From assembly GCA_047605425.1 (NCBI GenBank), contig JASGFT010000059.1, positions 1 through 26,223 of the forward strand: a DNA stretch of 26,223 bases, written 5' to 3'. This stretch comes from JAKPAM01 sp047605425 (GTDB taxonomy: Bacteria > Pseudomonadota > Gammaproteobacteria > Burkholderiales > Burkholderiaceae_E). Numbering within the stretch: the stretch's first letter is position 1; each line of letters begins with the position of its first letter. Below, one piece after another: positions 7,995 to 15,623 of the stretch. The notes under the pieces were generated by a model, which was not told the origin of the DNA, did no database searches, and saw only the letters and a list, made by a program, of their open reading frames with translations. The position numbers and the translations under genes were made by a program.

Positions 7995-9114
7995 CCGTCA
8001 GCCCCAGCCCTTCGGCACGGGCCAGGTAGATCGGATCGCGCCCGGCGTTGGACGCCAGGTCGCCGTCGCGCGCCGCCCGGGCGCGATAGCCGGCGCGCAC
8101 GCTGCGCAGCCGTAACGGCGCGGATCGGCGCGACGCGCCGGCCTGCGCGACCAGCCGGTGCAGGTGCACGATGCCTTCGTACGCCGACTGGGCCGGGCCG
8201 TTCAGCGTCGGCGCGCGGGCGCCGAAGCGCTGGTGATAACGCTCGCGGAACAGGCCGTTGGCGTCCGAATCGACGGATCCGAAATAACCGTGGGCGACGT
8301 ACAGGCCGTCGGTGTTGTCGTGCCCCATGCCGAGCAGCGCGTTCTCCTCGATGGCCACCGACAGGCGCACGACCTTGCCGGCCAGCCGCGAATCGCCGAA
8401 CGCGCGGCACAGGTAGATCGAATCGGCGCCGACCAGCGAGATCAGCAGCGCATCGGCGCGGCTGCGTTCGATCCGCTCGAGGATCGGCTCGAAACGACGA
8501 TGGCCCATCGGCACATAGGCGACATCGGCCACTTCGTCGCCACGCGCCTTCAGATGCGCGATCGCGCGATGATGCGACTGGCGCGGCCAACAATAGTCGT
8601 GCCCCAGCAGGAACCAGCGGCGCACGCGATGCCGATCGGCGACCCAGTCGATCGCCGGCAGCAGTTGCCGGTCGGTCGTCTCGCCGATCGCGTGCACCCA
8701 TGGCGGCAGGCCCCGGCCTTCGAAATACGGCGTGTAGATCAACGGTACGCGCGCCGAGACGATCTCGGCGATCCGCTGGCAATGCGCGGTGGTGCTGAGG
8801 TTGACCAACGCGTCGACCTGGCGCCGGCCCCGGATATCGGGCTGCAGCAGCCGCCCCAGGTCGTCGTCGAGCCGGCCGCCGACGGCGGCCGAATCCAGCA
8901 GCGTCAGACGGACTTCGCGGCCGTCGACGCCCCCTTCCTCGTTCCAGGTCTCGCAAGCCAGGCGAGCGCACGCATAGGCGGACGGGCTTAGCAAGGCCTG
9001 CACGCCCGACATCGGCAGCAGCAAACCGACGTTGAACGCGTCGCGGCTGCTGGGGGGCGCGTCGCGCAGCAGGCGGCGGCTGAAGGTTTCGCTGTCGGAT
9101 GCCGAACGGGCCAT
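7969..9114 (-). CDS. AmiC-like cytoplasmic amide/urea-binding protein (probable sensor)
   Basis: This is a periplasmic-binding-protein fold of the AmiC/UrtA/LivK group, about 381 residues. Recognisable stretches are FNVGLLLPMSGVQALLSPSA, CETWNEEGGVDGREVRLTLL, RVPLIYTPYFEGRGLPPWVH and FLLGHDYCWPR. There is no signal peptide: the N-terminus is polar (MARSASDSETFSRR), so the protein should stay in the cytoplasm. This fits AmiC, the amide sensor that controls amidase expression in Pseudomonas, rather than a transporter subunit. The ATG at 9112-9114 has GGAG 9 bases upstream; an ATG five codons earlier (9127-9129) is the alternative. It is transcribed divergently from the amide transporter/amidase operon. 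No AmiR-type antiterminator gene is present nearby. The sensor role is an inference. Confidence 0.75.
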   Translation of the reverse strand: MARSASDSETFSRRLLRDAPPSSRDAFNVGLLLPMSGVQALLSPSAYACARLACETWNEEGGVDGREVRLTLLDSAAVGGRLDDDLGRLLQPDIRGRRQVDALVNLSTTAHCQRIAEIVSARVPLIYTPYFEGRGLPPWVHAIGETTDRQLLPAIDWVADRHRVRRWFLLGHDYCWPRQSHHRAIAHLKARGDEVADVAYVPMGHRRFEPILERIERSRADALLISLVGADSIYLCRAFGDSRLAGKVVRLSVAIEENALLGMGHDNTDGLYVAHGYFGSVDSDANGLFRERYHQRFGARAPTLNGPAQSAYEGIVHLHRLVAQAGASRRSAPLRLRSVRAGYRARAARDGDLASNAGRDPIYLARAEGLGLTVIQPIAGA

Positions 9115-9260
9115 CGGCTGGCGCTCCATGGTGGGGCGATCCGCCCTCGGGTTGCGCGAGCGTAACGCCTGGGGTCGAGCCCGCGGAACCGGTGATTCCG
9201 GAATAGCGCATCAAGCAAGTTTTCGGCCAGGCATCGCGCCGGCCTCGACCCGCGCCTCGC

Positions 9261-9283
9261 CGATCGGCCGCGAGCGGCGATCG
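9261..9283. promoter_or_regulatory. Inverted repeat in the divergent promoter region (candidate operator)
   Basis: The arms CGATC-G-GCCGC and GCGGC-GATCG are separated by GA, giving ten paired positions with one bulged G. It lies between the divergent AmiC-like and permease genes, about 20 bases upstream of a -35-like box. An operator for the neighbouring MarR protein is possible. High GC makes chance inverted repeats common, so this is tentative. Confidence 0.35.
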
Positions 9284-9301
9284 CCTGCCGCCGGCTCCCT
9301 G

Positions 9302-9331
9302 TTGACGCCGGCTCGGTGACGCGCTTAGCAT
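9302..9331 (+). promoter_or_regulatory. Candidate sigma-70 promoter for the amide transporter/amidase operon
   Basis: A -35-like TTGACG (9302-9307) is followed after 18 bases by a -10-like TAGCAT (9326-9331). This would start transcription about 35-40 bases upstream of the first permease ATG at 9376. The leader contains no obvious terminator/antiterminator pair, which argues against AmiR-style antitermination here. Confidence 0.4.
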
Positions 9332-9375
9332 GCTCAAATAGTTTCCTGTTCAATTAATTTCAGCGAAGCCATCGC

Positions 9376-10227
9376 ATGTTCGACCAGGTCGCGCAGTTCT
9401 CGTTCGACATCATCGCGTTCACGTCGGTGATGGTGCTGATCGTGCTGGGCCTGGGGATCATCGCCAGCATGATGGGGATCTTCAACTTCGCGCACGGCGA
9501 GTTCGTGCTGCTCGGCGCGTACGTCGTTTTCCTGTGCCACCAGAGCGGACTGCCCGGCTGGGCCGGACTGATCGTCGCGCCGCTGGCGATGGGGATGTTC
9601 GGGCTGCTGCTCGAAGCGACGATCATCCGGCGTTTCTATGCGTCGCCGGTGGTGGCGATGCTGGGCACGTTCGCGATCGGATTGATCATCCGCGAGATCG
9701 TGCGCGGACTGCTGGGCGGTTTGTACCAATCGGTGCCCGAGCCGCTGACGGGCTTCTTCTCGATCGGCGCGCTGAACTTCTCGGTGTGGCGCTCGGTGAT
9801 CATCGTGCTGACGCTGGCGGTGATCGGGGCGACCTGGCTGTTCCTGACGCGCACGTCTTACGGCTTGCGCGTGCGCGGATCGCTGGAGAACCCGATGCTG
9901 GCTCGCGCCTGCGGCATCTCGACCCGGCAGCTCTACGCGATGACCTTCGCGTTCGGCTCGGCGCTGGCCGGACTGGCCGGTGCGCTGATCGCGCCGCTGT
10001 ATCCGCTGTCGGCCGACATGGGGCTGCGATTCCTGGTGCAGGGCTTCCTGTCGGTGATGCTCGGCGGCGTCGGCACGTTCGAAGGCCCGGTGCTCGGCGG
10101 CGCGACCGTCGGCGCGATGGCGGCGGGCCTGCCCTGGGTCGTCCCGCCGGTGCTGGCCGATCCGCTGGTCTTCGTCATCGCGCTGATCATCGTGCGCTTC
10201 CGGCCGCAAGGCTTCATCTCAAAGTAG
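9376..10227 (+). CDS. ABC transporter permease, LivH/UrtB type (amide/urea/branched-chain amino acid family)
   Basis: This is an inner-membrane permease of 283 residues with about eight hydrophobic segments. The N-terminal MVLIVLGLGIIASMMGIFNF and AHGEFVLLGAYV stretches and the C-terminal GFLSVMLGGVGTFEGPVLGG motif are typical of the LivH/UrtB branch, which forms the translocation pore with a LivM/UrtC partner. It is the first gene of a plus-strand operon that continues with the binding protein 11 bases downstream. The amidases at the end of the operon and the UrtD-like signature in the first ATPase make an amide or urea-like substrate more likely than an amino acid. The ribosome-binding site is weak (AGCGAAG). 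Confidence 0.88.
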   Translation: MFDQVAQFSFDIIAFTSVMVLIVLGLGIIASMMGIFNFAHGEFVLLGAYVVFLCHQSGLPGWAGLIVAPLAMGMFGLLLEATIIRRFYASPVVAMLGTFAIGLIIREIVRGLLGGLYQSVPEPLTGFFSIGALNFSVWRSVIIVLTLAVIGATWLFLTRTSYGLRVRGSLENPMLARACGISTRQLYAMTFAFGSALAGLAGALIAPLYPLSADMGLRFLVQGFLSVMLGGVGTFEGPVLGGATVGAMAAGLPWVVPPVLADPLVFVIALIIVRFRPQGFISK

Positions 10228-10238
10228 GAAGGTCTCCC

Positions 10239-11492
10239 ATGTCCGACGCGTTCACGACACCTCATCGCCCGGCGAGCCCGGGCCGCCGCGGGTTCCTGCA
10301 GGGCTCGAGCGCACTGGCCGCAGCGGGCTGGGTCGGCGTCGGCGCCAGCGGATGGATGCTGCCGCTGTCCGGCGCGCGGGCCGCCGATCCGATCAGGGTG
10401 GGCATCGCCACCGACATCACCGGACCGATCGCCCCGTCGGGCAACTCGTGCTGGCAGGTCGCGCAACTGGCCGCCGACGAGCTGAACGAAGGCGGCGGCA
10501 TCCTGGGCCGGCCGGTCCAGCTTTTCCTGGAGGACACGGCCTCGGATCCGAAGGTCGCCGTGGGCAACGTCCGCAAGCTGGTGCAGCAGCACAAGTGCAA
10601 CGTGATCCTCGGCGGCATCACGAGCTCGATGCGCCAAGCGATCAAGGATCCGATCGTCAACCGCGGCAAGACGCTGTACGTGTACCCGCAGCTCTACGAG
10701 GGCCAGGAGTGCACGCCTTATCTGTTCAACACCGGTCCGACGCCGGCGCAGCAGTGCGACGCGCTGATCCCGTACATCATCAAGACGCTCGGCAAGAAGC
10801 GGTTCGCGCTGCCTTCGGCCAACTACGTGTGGCCGCAACTGCTGAACAAGTACGCGCGCAAGCTGATCGAGGCCAACGGCGGCGAGGTCGTGTTCGAGGA
10901 GTACTACCCGCTGGACCAGGCCGAATACTCGGCGACGATCAACAAAATCGGCAGCGGCAAGGTCGACTGCGTGTTCAATACGATCATTCCGCCGGGCGTG
11001 CAGCCGTTCATGAAGCAGTTGTACGAATCGGGCTTCCAGAAGAACGGCGGCGTGGCCGTGTGCGTCTACTACGACGAGAACTCGCTGAACTTCAACCAGC
11101 CGCGCGAGATGGACGGCCTGCTGACCTGTCTCGATTATTTCCAGAACGTCGACGACCCGTTCAGCAAGGCGCTGCTCGAGCGGTACAACAAGAAGTTTCC
11201 GGGATCCAAGTACATGCTGACCTCGGGCAGCGCCAGCACCGGCATGTATCGCGGGATCATGCTGTACGCCGAAGCCGTCAAGGCGACCAACGGCGACCTG
11301 AAGCGCGAGGCCGTGGCCAAGGCCTTCGATACCGCCAAGCTCGCCCAGGGCCCGGGCGGCCCCTGCGAGATGGTGCCCGGCAAGCTGCACGTGAAGATGA
11401 ACATGTACCTGGCGCGTTGCCAGGCCGTCGGCGACCGGACCCGGTTCGAGATCATCTCGAAGGCCGAGATGGTCGATCCGAAGGAGTGCTGA
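10239..11492 (+). CDS. ABC transporter substrate-binding protein with Tat signal (amide/urea type)
   Basis: This periplasmic binding protein (417 residues) delivers substrate to the neighbouring permeases. The N-terminus carries a twin-arginine motif (PGRRGFLQGSS) followed by a hydrophobic stretch and a cleavage region PLSGARAADP, so export is probably by the Tat pathway. The mature part begins IRVGIATDITGPIAPSGNS. It contains YVYPQLYEGQECTPYLFNTG, which resembles the YP..YEG.E.SP..... motif of UrtA/AmiC/FmdD-type amide and urea binders rather than LivK. AGGAAGG lies 6 bases before the ATG at 10239. Amides, urea or short nitriles are plausible ligands; the exact one cannot be read from sequence. 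Confidence 0.88.
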   Translation: MSDAFTTPHRPASPGRRGFLQGSSALAAAGWVGVGASGWMLPLSGARAADPIRVGIATDITGPIAPSGNSCWQVAQLAADELNEGGGILGRPVQLFLEDTASDPKVAVGNVRKLVQQHKCNVILGGITSSMRQAIKDPIVNRGKTLYVYPQLYEGQECTPYLFNTGPTPAQQCDALIPYIIKTLGKKRFALPSANYVWPQLLNKYARKLIEANGGEVVFEEYYPLDQAEYSATINKIGSGKVDCVFNTIIPPGVQPFMKQLYESGFQKNGGVAVCVYYDENSLNFNQPREMDGLLTCLDYFQNVDDPFSKALLERYNKKFPGSKYMLTSGSASTGMYRGIMLYAEAVKATNGDLKREAVAKAFDTAKLAQGPGGPCEMVPGKLHVKMNMYLARCQAVGDRTRFEIISKAEMVDPKEC

Positions 11493-11530
11493 ACAGCATG
11501 CGCGCGACCGCCCCGAAGGCCCCGGCCGGC

Positions 11531-11563
11531 GCGACGCCCGCGACGCCCGCGACGCCCGCGACC
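11531..11563 (+). repeat. 9-bp tandem repeat, three full copies plus six bases
   Basis: GCGACGCCC is repeated at 11531-11539, 11540-11548 and 11549-11557, then GCGACC. It lies between the binding-protein gene and the recognisable start of the second permease, within an open frame starting at ATG 11498. Loss or gain of a whole unit keeps frame; the observed frame change needs a different indel. Confidence 0.85.
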
Positions 11564-11595
11564 GGCTGCTGCCGATCATCGAGCTGGCCACGCTC

Positions 11596-12534
11596 GTGGT
11601 CGCGCTGGTATTACCGTGGGCGCTGACCGACAGCCCCGAGCTGATCACGCTGGCGACCAACATCCTGATCCTGTCGATGCTGGCGATCAGCTTCGATCTG
11701 TGCTGGGGCTATTCGGGGATCATGAGCTTCGGGCAGGCGCTGTTCTTCGGCGTGGCCAGCTACGTCGTCGCGCTCGTGGGCCGCGATCTGGACTTCAGCC
11801 AGATGGTCGTGACGCTGCCGCTGGCGATGCTCGTCGGTTTCGCGCTGAGCCTGCTGTTCGCGTTCTTCCTGCTGCTCGGACGCAGGACGCCGACGGTGAT
11901 CTTCGTGTCGCTGGGCACGCTGGCGGGCGCTTACGCGGCCGAGCGGCTGGTGTCGGGCTGGCAGTACGTGGGCGCGGGCAACGGTCTGTCGTCGGTCAAG
12001 CTGATGCAGTTCGGCAGCTACGAATTCGTCGAAGGGCTGGACTTCTATTTCGTCGTGCTGGGGCTGCTGATCGCGGCTTACGGCACCTGCCGGCTGGTCG
12101 TGCGCTCGCAGTTCGGGCTGGTGCTGGCCGGCATGCGGCAGAACGAGCAGCGACTGTCGTTCTTCGGCTATCGCGTGCAGTGGTACAAGGCGACGGCGTT
12201 CGCGCTGGCCGGGACGATCGCCGGGCTGGCGGGCGCGCTGTTCGCTTATCACCAGGGCTTCACCGGGCCGGGCAACCTCGGACCGGGGCTGTCGACGATG
12301 GCGGTGCTGTACTGCCTGTTCGGCGGCGCGGGGACGCTGATCGGGCCGGTGCTCGGCGCGGCGTCGATCGAATCGATCTCCTATTACCTGTCGGGATCGG
12401 AGGCCGTCAAGCAGTACTGGCCGGTGCTGCTCGGCATCCTGCTGCTGGTCGTCGTGACCTTCAAGCCGTCGGGACTACTGGGCTTCATCGTGTCGCGCCG
12501 GGAGCGGATCGGGGCGTTCGGAAGGAGCCGATGA
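11596..12534 (+). CDS. ABC transporter permease, LivM/UrtC type (N-terminus probably frameshifted)
   Basis: This is the second inner-membrane permease. The characteristic SFDLCWGYSGIMSFGQALFF segment matches the LivM/UrtC signature (normally ...LNLLLGYAGLLSLGHAAFFG). Later LAGTIAGLAGALFAYHQGF and the terminal FKPSGLLGF are also typical. In the listed frame the first possible start is a GTG at 11596, which leaves only about ten residues of the first membrane helix. The same frame read upstream gives LLPIIELATL, which would complete that helix, but it has no start codon. An ATG at 11498, six bases after the previous stop, opens a frame one base out of phase that stops at 11623. A one-base deletion between about 11500 and 11575 therefore looks likely. 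The 3' end overlaps the next gene (ATGA). Confidence 0.75.
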   Translation: MVALVLPWALTDSPELITLATNILILSMLAISFDLCWGYSGIMSFGQALFFGVASYVVALVGRDLDFSQMVVTLPLAMLVGFALSLLFAFFLLLGRRTPTVIFVSLGTLAGAYAAERLVSGWQYVGAGNGLSSVKLMQFGSYEFVEGLDFYFVVLGLLIAAYGTCRLVVRSQFGLVLAGMRQNEQRLSFFGYRVQWYKATAFALAGTIAGLAGALFAYHQGFTGPGNLGPGLSTMAVLYCLFGGAGTLIGPVLGAASIESISYYLSGSEAVKQYWPVLLGILLLVVVTFKPSGLLGFIVSRRERIGAFGRSR

Positions 12535-13271
12535 CGATGGCCCTGCTCGAGGTCTCCGGCATCAGCAAGACCTTCGGCGCCCTGAAGGCGCTGGACGGCG
12601 CCGGCGTCACGATCGACGCCCATACGTTCCACGGCCTGATCGGCCCGAACGGCTCAGGCAAGAGCACGCTGCTCAAGGCGATCGCCGGCGCGCACTTCGC
12701 CGACGAAGGCAGGGTGATCTTCGACGGCCGGGACATTACCCGAGCGCTGCCGCACGAGCGTTCGCGCGCCGGCATGAGCCTGAAGTTCCAGTTGACGGCG
12801 GTGCTGCCCGAGCTGTCGGTCTACGACAACGTGCTGCTGGCGCTGCAGGCGCACGAATCGCCGTTCGCGCTGCTGCGATCCGGCAGCCGCGCCCGGCTGC
12901 ACGATGCGGTGATGGGGCCGCTCGCCGATTTCCGCCTCGCCGATCGCGCCGACGACCTGGCCGGCGAACTGAGCCACGGCGAACAGCAGTGGCTGGAGAT
13001 CGCGATGGCGCTGGCGCTGCGACCCAAGATGCTGCTGCTGGACGAGCCGACCGGCGGCATGAGTCCCGAGGAACGGCGCGTGACCGGCGAACTGCTGCGG
13101 CCGATCAAGTCGTGGTGCTCGCTGCTGATCGTCGAGCACGACCTGGCGTGGATCCGCGACCTGTGCGACCGCCTGACGGTGCTGGACCACGGCCAGGTAC
13201 TGGACGAAGGAACGGTCGACGACATCCAGCGCTCCGACAAGGTCAAGAAGGTCTATACGACACGGGAATGA
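12531..13271 (+). CDS. ABC transporter ATP-binding protein, LivG/UrtD type
   Basis: This is a cytoplasmic ATPase of 246 residues. It has Walker A GPNGSGKST (38-46), a Q-loop region SLKFQLTAVLPELSVYDN, ABC signature LSHGEQQWLEI (147-157), Walker B MLLLDEPTGGM (167-177) and the H-loop IVEHD. The LSHGEQQWLEI form is close to the LSHGQKQWLEI of UrtD (urea transporter) rather than the LSYGQQR of LivG, supporting a urea/amide-type substrate. The start ATG 12531 overlaps the preceding stop as ATGA. AAGGAG is only 3 bases before it, so the second ATG at 12537, at 9 bases, may be the one used. Confidence 0.9.
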   Translation: MTMALLEVSGISKTFGALKALDGAGVTIDAHTFHGLIGPNGSGKSTLLKAIAGAHFADEGRVIFDGRDITRALPHERSRAGMSLKFQLTAVLPELSVYDNVLLALQAHESPFALLRSGSRARLHDAVMGPLADFRLADRADDLAGELSHGEQQWLEIAMALALRPKMLLLDEPTGGMSPEERRVTGELLRPIKSWCSLLIVEHDLAWIRDLCDRLTVLDHGQVLDEGTVDDIQRSDKVKKVYTTRE

Positions 13272-13278
13272 AACGACG

Positions 13279-14001
13279 ATGAGCGCGCTCCCCGATCCGA
13301 AGCCCGCGGCGCCGCTGCTGGCGATCGAGCGACTGAACGCGGGCTACGGCCACAGCCAGGTGCTGTTCGACGTGAGCCTGCAGGTGCCGCCCGGCGGCGC
13401 GATCGCGATCCTGGGACGCAACGGCGCCGGCAAGTCGACGCTGCTGAAGACGATCGCCGGCGAGCTCGGATCGATGTCCGGCGCGATCCGCTTCGCGGGC
13501 GCCGACATCCGGCACGCGGCGCCCGAGATACGCTCGCGCGCGGGCATCGGCTACGTGCCGCAGGAGGACGCGGTGTTCGGCTCGATGTCGGTGCGCGACA
13601 ACCTGGCGCTGGGCGCGATCCGCAACCTCGACAAGTCGGGCATCGACGAAGTCCTGTCGTTCTTTCCGAAGCTGGCCAAGCGCCTGGGCCAGCCGGCCGC
13701 GACGCTGTCCGGCGGCGAACGCAAGATGCTGGCGATCGGCCGCGCGCTGCTGGGCCGGCCCGAGATCCTGATGCTCGACGAGCCGACCGAGGGCGTCTGG
13801 CAGGGCGTGGTCGAGGAAATCGCCGACCGGCTGCAGCAGCTTACCCGGCGCATGGCGATCGTCATCGTCGAGCAGCACATCGAGCTGGCGCTGCGCGTCA
13901 GCCATCGCGCTTATGTGATGGATCGCGGCCATATCGCGATCGAGGGCACGAGCGACGACGTGAAGAACGATCCGCGACTGTTGACCTACCTCGCGCCCTG
14001 A
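13279..14001 (+). CDS. ABC transporter ATP-binding protein, LivF/UrtE type
   Basis: This is the second ATPase (240 residues), pairing with the first to drive transport. It has Walker A GRNGAGKST (46-54), YVPQEDAVFGSMSVRDNL around the Q-loop, signature TLSGGERKMLAIGRALLG (142-159), Walker B ILMLDEPTEGVWQGVVEEI (163-181) and H-loop VEQH. The EGVWQGVVEEI continuation after the D-loop is distinctive compared with the usual EGLAP of LivF and may mark an amide subgroup. It starts 7 bases after the first ATPase gene ends, so the two are co-transcribed. The C-terminal SDDVKNDPRLLTYLAP is a normal ending. Confidence 0.9.
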   Translation: MSALPDPKPAAPLLAIERLNAGYGHSQVLFDVSLQVPPGGAIAILGRNGAGKSTLLKTIAGELGSMSGAIRFAGADIRHAAPEIRSRAGIGYVPQEDAVFGSMSVRDNLALGAIRNLDKSGIDEVLSFFPKLAKRLGQPAATLSGGERKMLAIGRALLGRPEILMLDEPTEGVWQGVVEEIADRLQQLTRRMAIVIVEQHIELALRVSHRAYVMDRGHIAIEGTSDDVKNDPRLLTYLAP

Positions 14002-14022
14002 ACCCGTACCGGAGAAACACCG

Positions 14023-15552
14023 ATGGCCATCCTGCCCCCGACCCCCGCCCAGTTGCACCGGATCGCCGACCGGCTCGGACTGTCGTTGACCGATGCCGAC
14101 GCCGCGAGCTTCATCGCGCTGGCGCAGCCGCAGATCGACAGCTACAACCTGGTCGCGGCGATGCCCGACGAACTGCCGTCGGTCGCCTACCCGCGCACGC
14201 CGGGCGTGCGGCCGCCGGTCGAGGACAATCCGCAGAACGCGTGGTACGTGAAGTCCACGGTCCGCGGCGCGGCCGACGGCCGGCTGGCGGGCCGCAGCGT
14301 GGTGCTGAAGGACAACATCATGCTGGCCGGCGTGCCGATGATGAACGGCAGCTCGACGCTGGACGGCTACGTCCCGAACGTCGACGCGACGCTGGTCACG
14401 CGGATCCTGGACGCGGGCGGCACGATCGTCGGCAAGGCGCACTGCGAGAACTTCTGCATGTCCGGCGGCAGCCACACCGGCTCGTTCGGACCGGTGCACA
14501 ACCCGCACAAGCACGGCTGGTCGGCCGGCGGTTCGTCGAGCGGCTGCGCGGTGCTGGTCGCCAAGGGCGAGGTCGACATGGCGATCGGCGGCGATCAGGG
14601 CGGATCGATCCGGATGCCGGCATCGTTCTGCGGCATCTACGGGATGAAACCGACGCACGGGCTGGTGCCTTATACCGGCGTGATGCCGATCGAGGTCACG
14701 GTGGACCACGTGGGGCCGATGACGGCAACGGTGGCCGACAACGCGCTGCTGCTCGAGGTGATCGCCGGCGTCGACGGCTACGACGCGCGCCAGTACGACG
14801 TGCCGGCGCACGATCCGGACACTCGCCGGTACAGTGAAGGGCTGGGCCGGGACATCGCCGGCCTGCGGATCGGCGTCGTGCGCGAGGGATTCCTGCAAGC
14901 CAACGCCGAAAAAGCCGTCAACGACAAGGTGATGGCGGCGGCCGCCCGGCTGCGCGAGTTGGGCGCGCTGGTCGAGGAGGTCGCGATTCCGATGCACCTG
15001 CTCGGGCCGTCGATCGCCGCGCCGATCCTGATCGAAGGATCGACGCAGACGATGATGGCCGGCGACGGATACGGCACGAGCCGCAAGGACCTGTACGTGA
15101 CCAGCCTGATGGATTTCCATCGCCACTGGCGCGAGCGCGCCGACGAGCTGTCGGAGACGACCAAGCTGTTCCTGCTGCTGGGCGAGTTCGTGCGCGAGCG
15201 GCACGGCAGCCGCTTCTACGGCAAATCGATCAACCTGGCGCGGCGGCTGCGCGCCGCTTATGACGCGCAGCTCGCGCGCTACGATCTGCTGATGATGCCG
15301 ACGACGGCCGTCAAGGCGACGAAGCTGCCGGACCCGGGCGCGCCGCGCGAGGAGATCGTCGCGCGCGCGTTCGACATGACGTCGAACACCGGGCCGTTCG
15401 ACATCACGCATCACCCGGCGATGGCGATCCCGTGCGGGATCGCCGACGGACTGCCGGTATCGATGATGCTGATCGGCAGGCACTTCGACGAAGCGACGAT
15501 CTATCGCGCGGCGCACGCGTACGAGCAATCGCACGACTGGCGCACGTGCTGA
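14023..15552 (+). CDS. Amidase, enantioselective/aliphatic amide hydrolase type (amidase signature family)
   Basis: This cytoplasmic hydrolase of 509 residues converts amides to carboxylic acid and ammonia. The Ser-cisSer-Lys triad is visible: Lys96 (VVLKDNIM), Ser171 (AGGSSSG) and Ser195 (DQGGSIRMP). As I recall, Rhodococcus sp. N-771 amidase has the same residue numbers. The N-terminal helical domain (about 1-80), including DNPQNAWYVK, plus YDARQYD, VVREGFLQ and ETTKLFLLLG, match the enantioselective amidase subgroup often linked to nitrile hydratases. No nitrile hydratase is present in this window. GGAG lies 8 bases before the ATG, and the gene follows the ATPase by 21 bases, so uptake and hydrolysis are likely co-expressed. 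Substrate preference among amides is not determinable. Confidence 0.9.
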   Translation: MAILPPTPAQLHRIADRLGLSLTDADAASFIALAQPQIDSYNLVAAMPDELPSVAYPRTPGVRPPVEDNPQNAWYVKSTVRGAADGRLAGRSVVLKDNIMLAGVPMMNGSSTLDGYVPNVDATLVTRILDAGGTIVGKAHCENFCMSGGSHTGSFGPVHNPHKHGWSAGGSSSGCAVLVAKGEVDMAIGGDQGGSIRMPASFCGIYGMKPTHGLVPYTGVMPIEVTVDHVGPMTATVADNALLLEVIAGVDGYDARQYDVPAHDPDTRRYSEGLGRDIAGLRIGVVREGFLQANAEKAVNDKVMAAAARLRELGALVEEVAIPMHLLGPSIAAPILIEGSTQTMMAGDGYGTSRKDLYVTSLMDFHRHWRERADELSETTKLFLLLGEFVRERHGSRFYGKSINLARRLRAAYDAQLARYDLLMMPTTAVKATKLPDPGAPREEIVARAFDMTSNTGPFDITHHPAMAIPCGIADGLPVSMMLIGRHFDEATIYRAAHAYEQSHDWRTC

Positions 15553-15623
15553 CCGCCGGACCGAGCGCCGCGGCGCCGGACCGGCCCAACGAGCGTCCGC
15601 CCGACGGACACGAGGAGAACGCC

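Noticed and set aside
7838..9337. Minus-strand frame of 499 codons overlapping the AmiC-like gene in another phase
   Set aside because: The AmiC-like phase carries all recognisable motifs; this phase is Arg/Ala/Pro-rich shadow sequence.
9334..10209. Minus-strand frame opposite the first permease
   Set aside because: It has a low-complexity His/Gln/Arg-rich composition and is antisense to a clear LivH-type permease.
13243..15534. Long minus-strand open frame (763 codons) opposite the second ATPase and first amidase
   Set aside because: It is rich in Arg, His and Asp with no motif and is fully antisense to two well-identified genes. Long antisense frames are expected in high-GC coding DNA.
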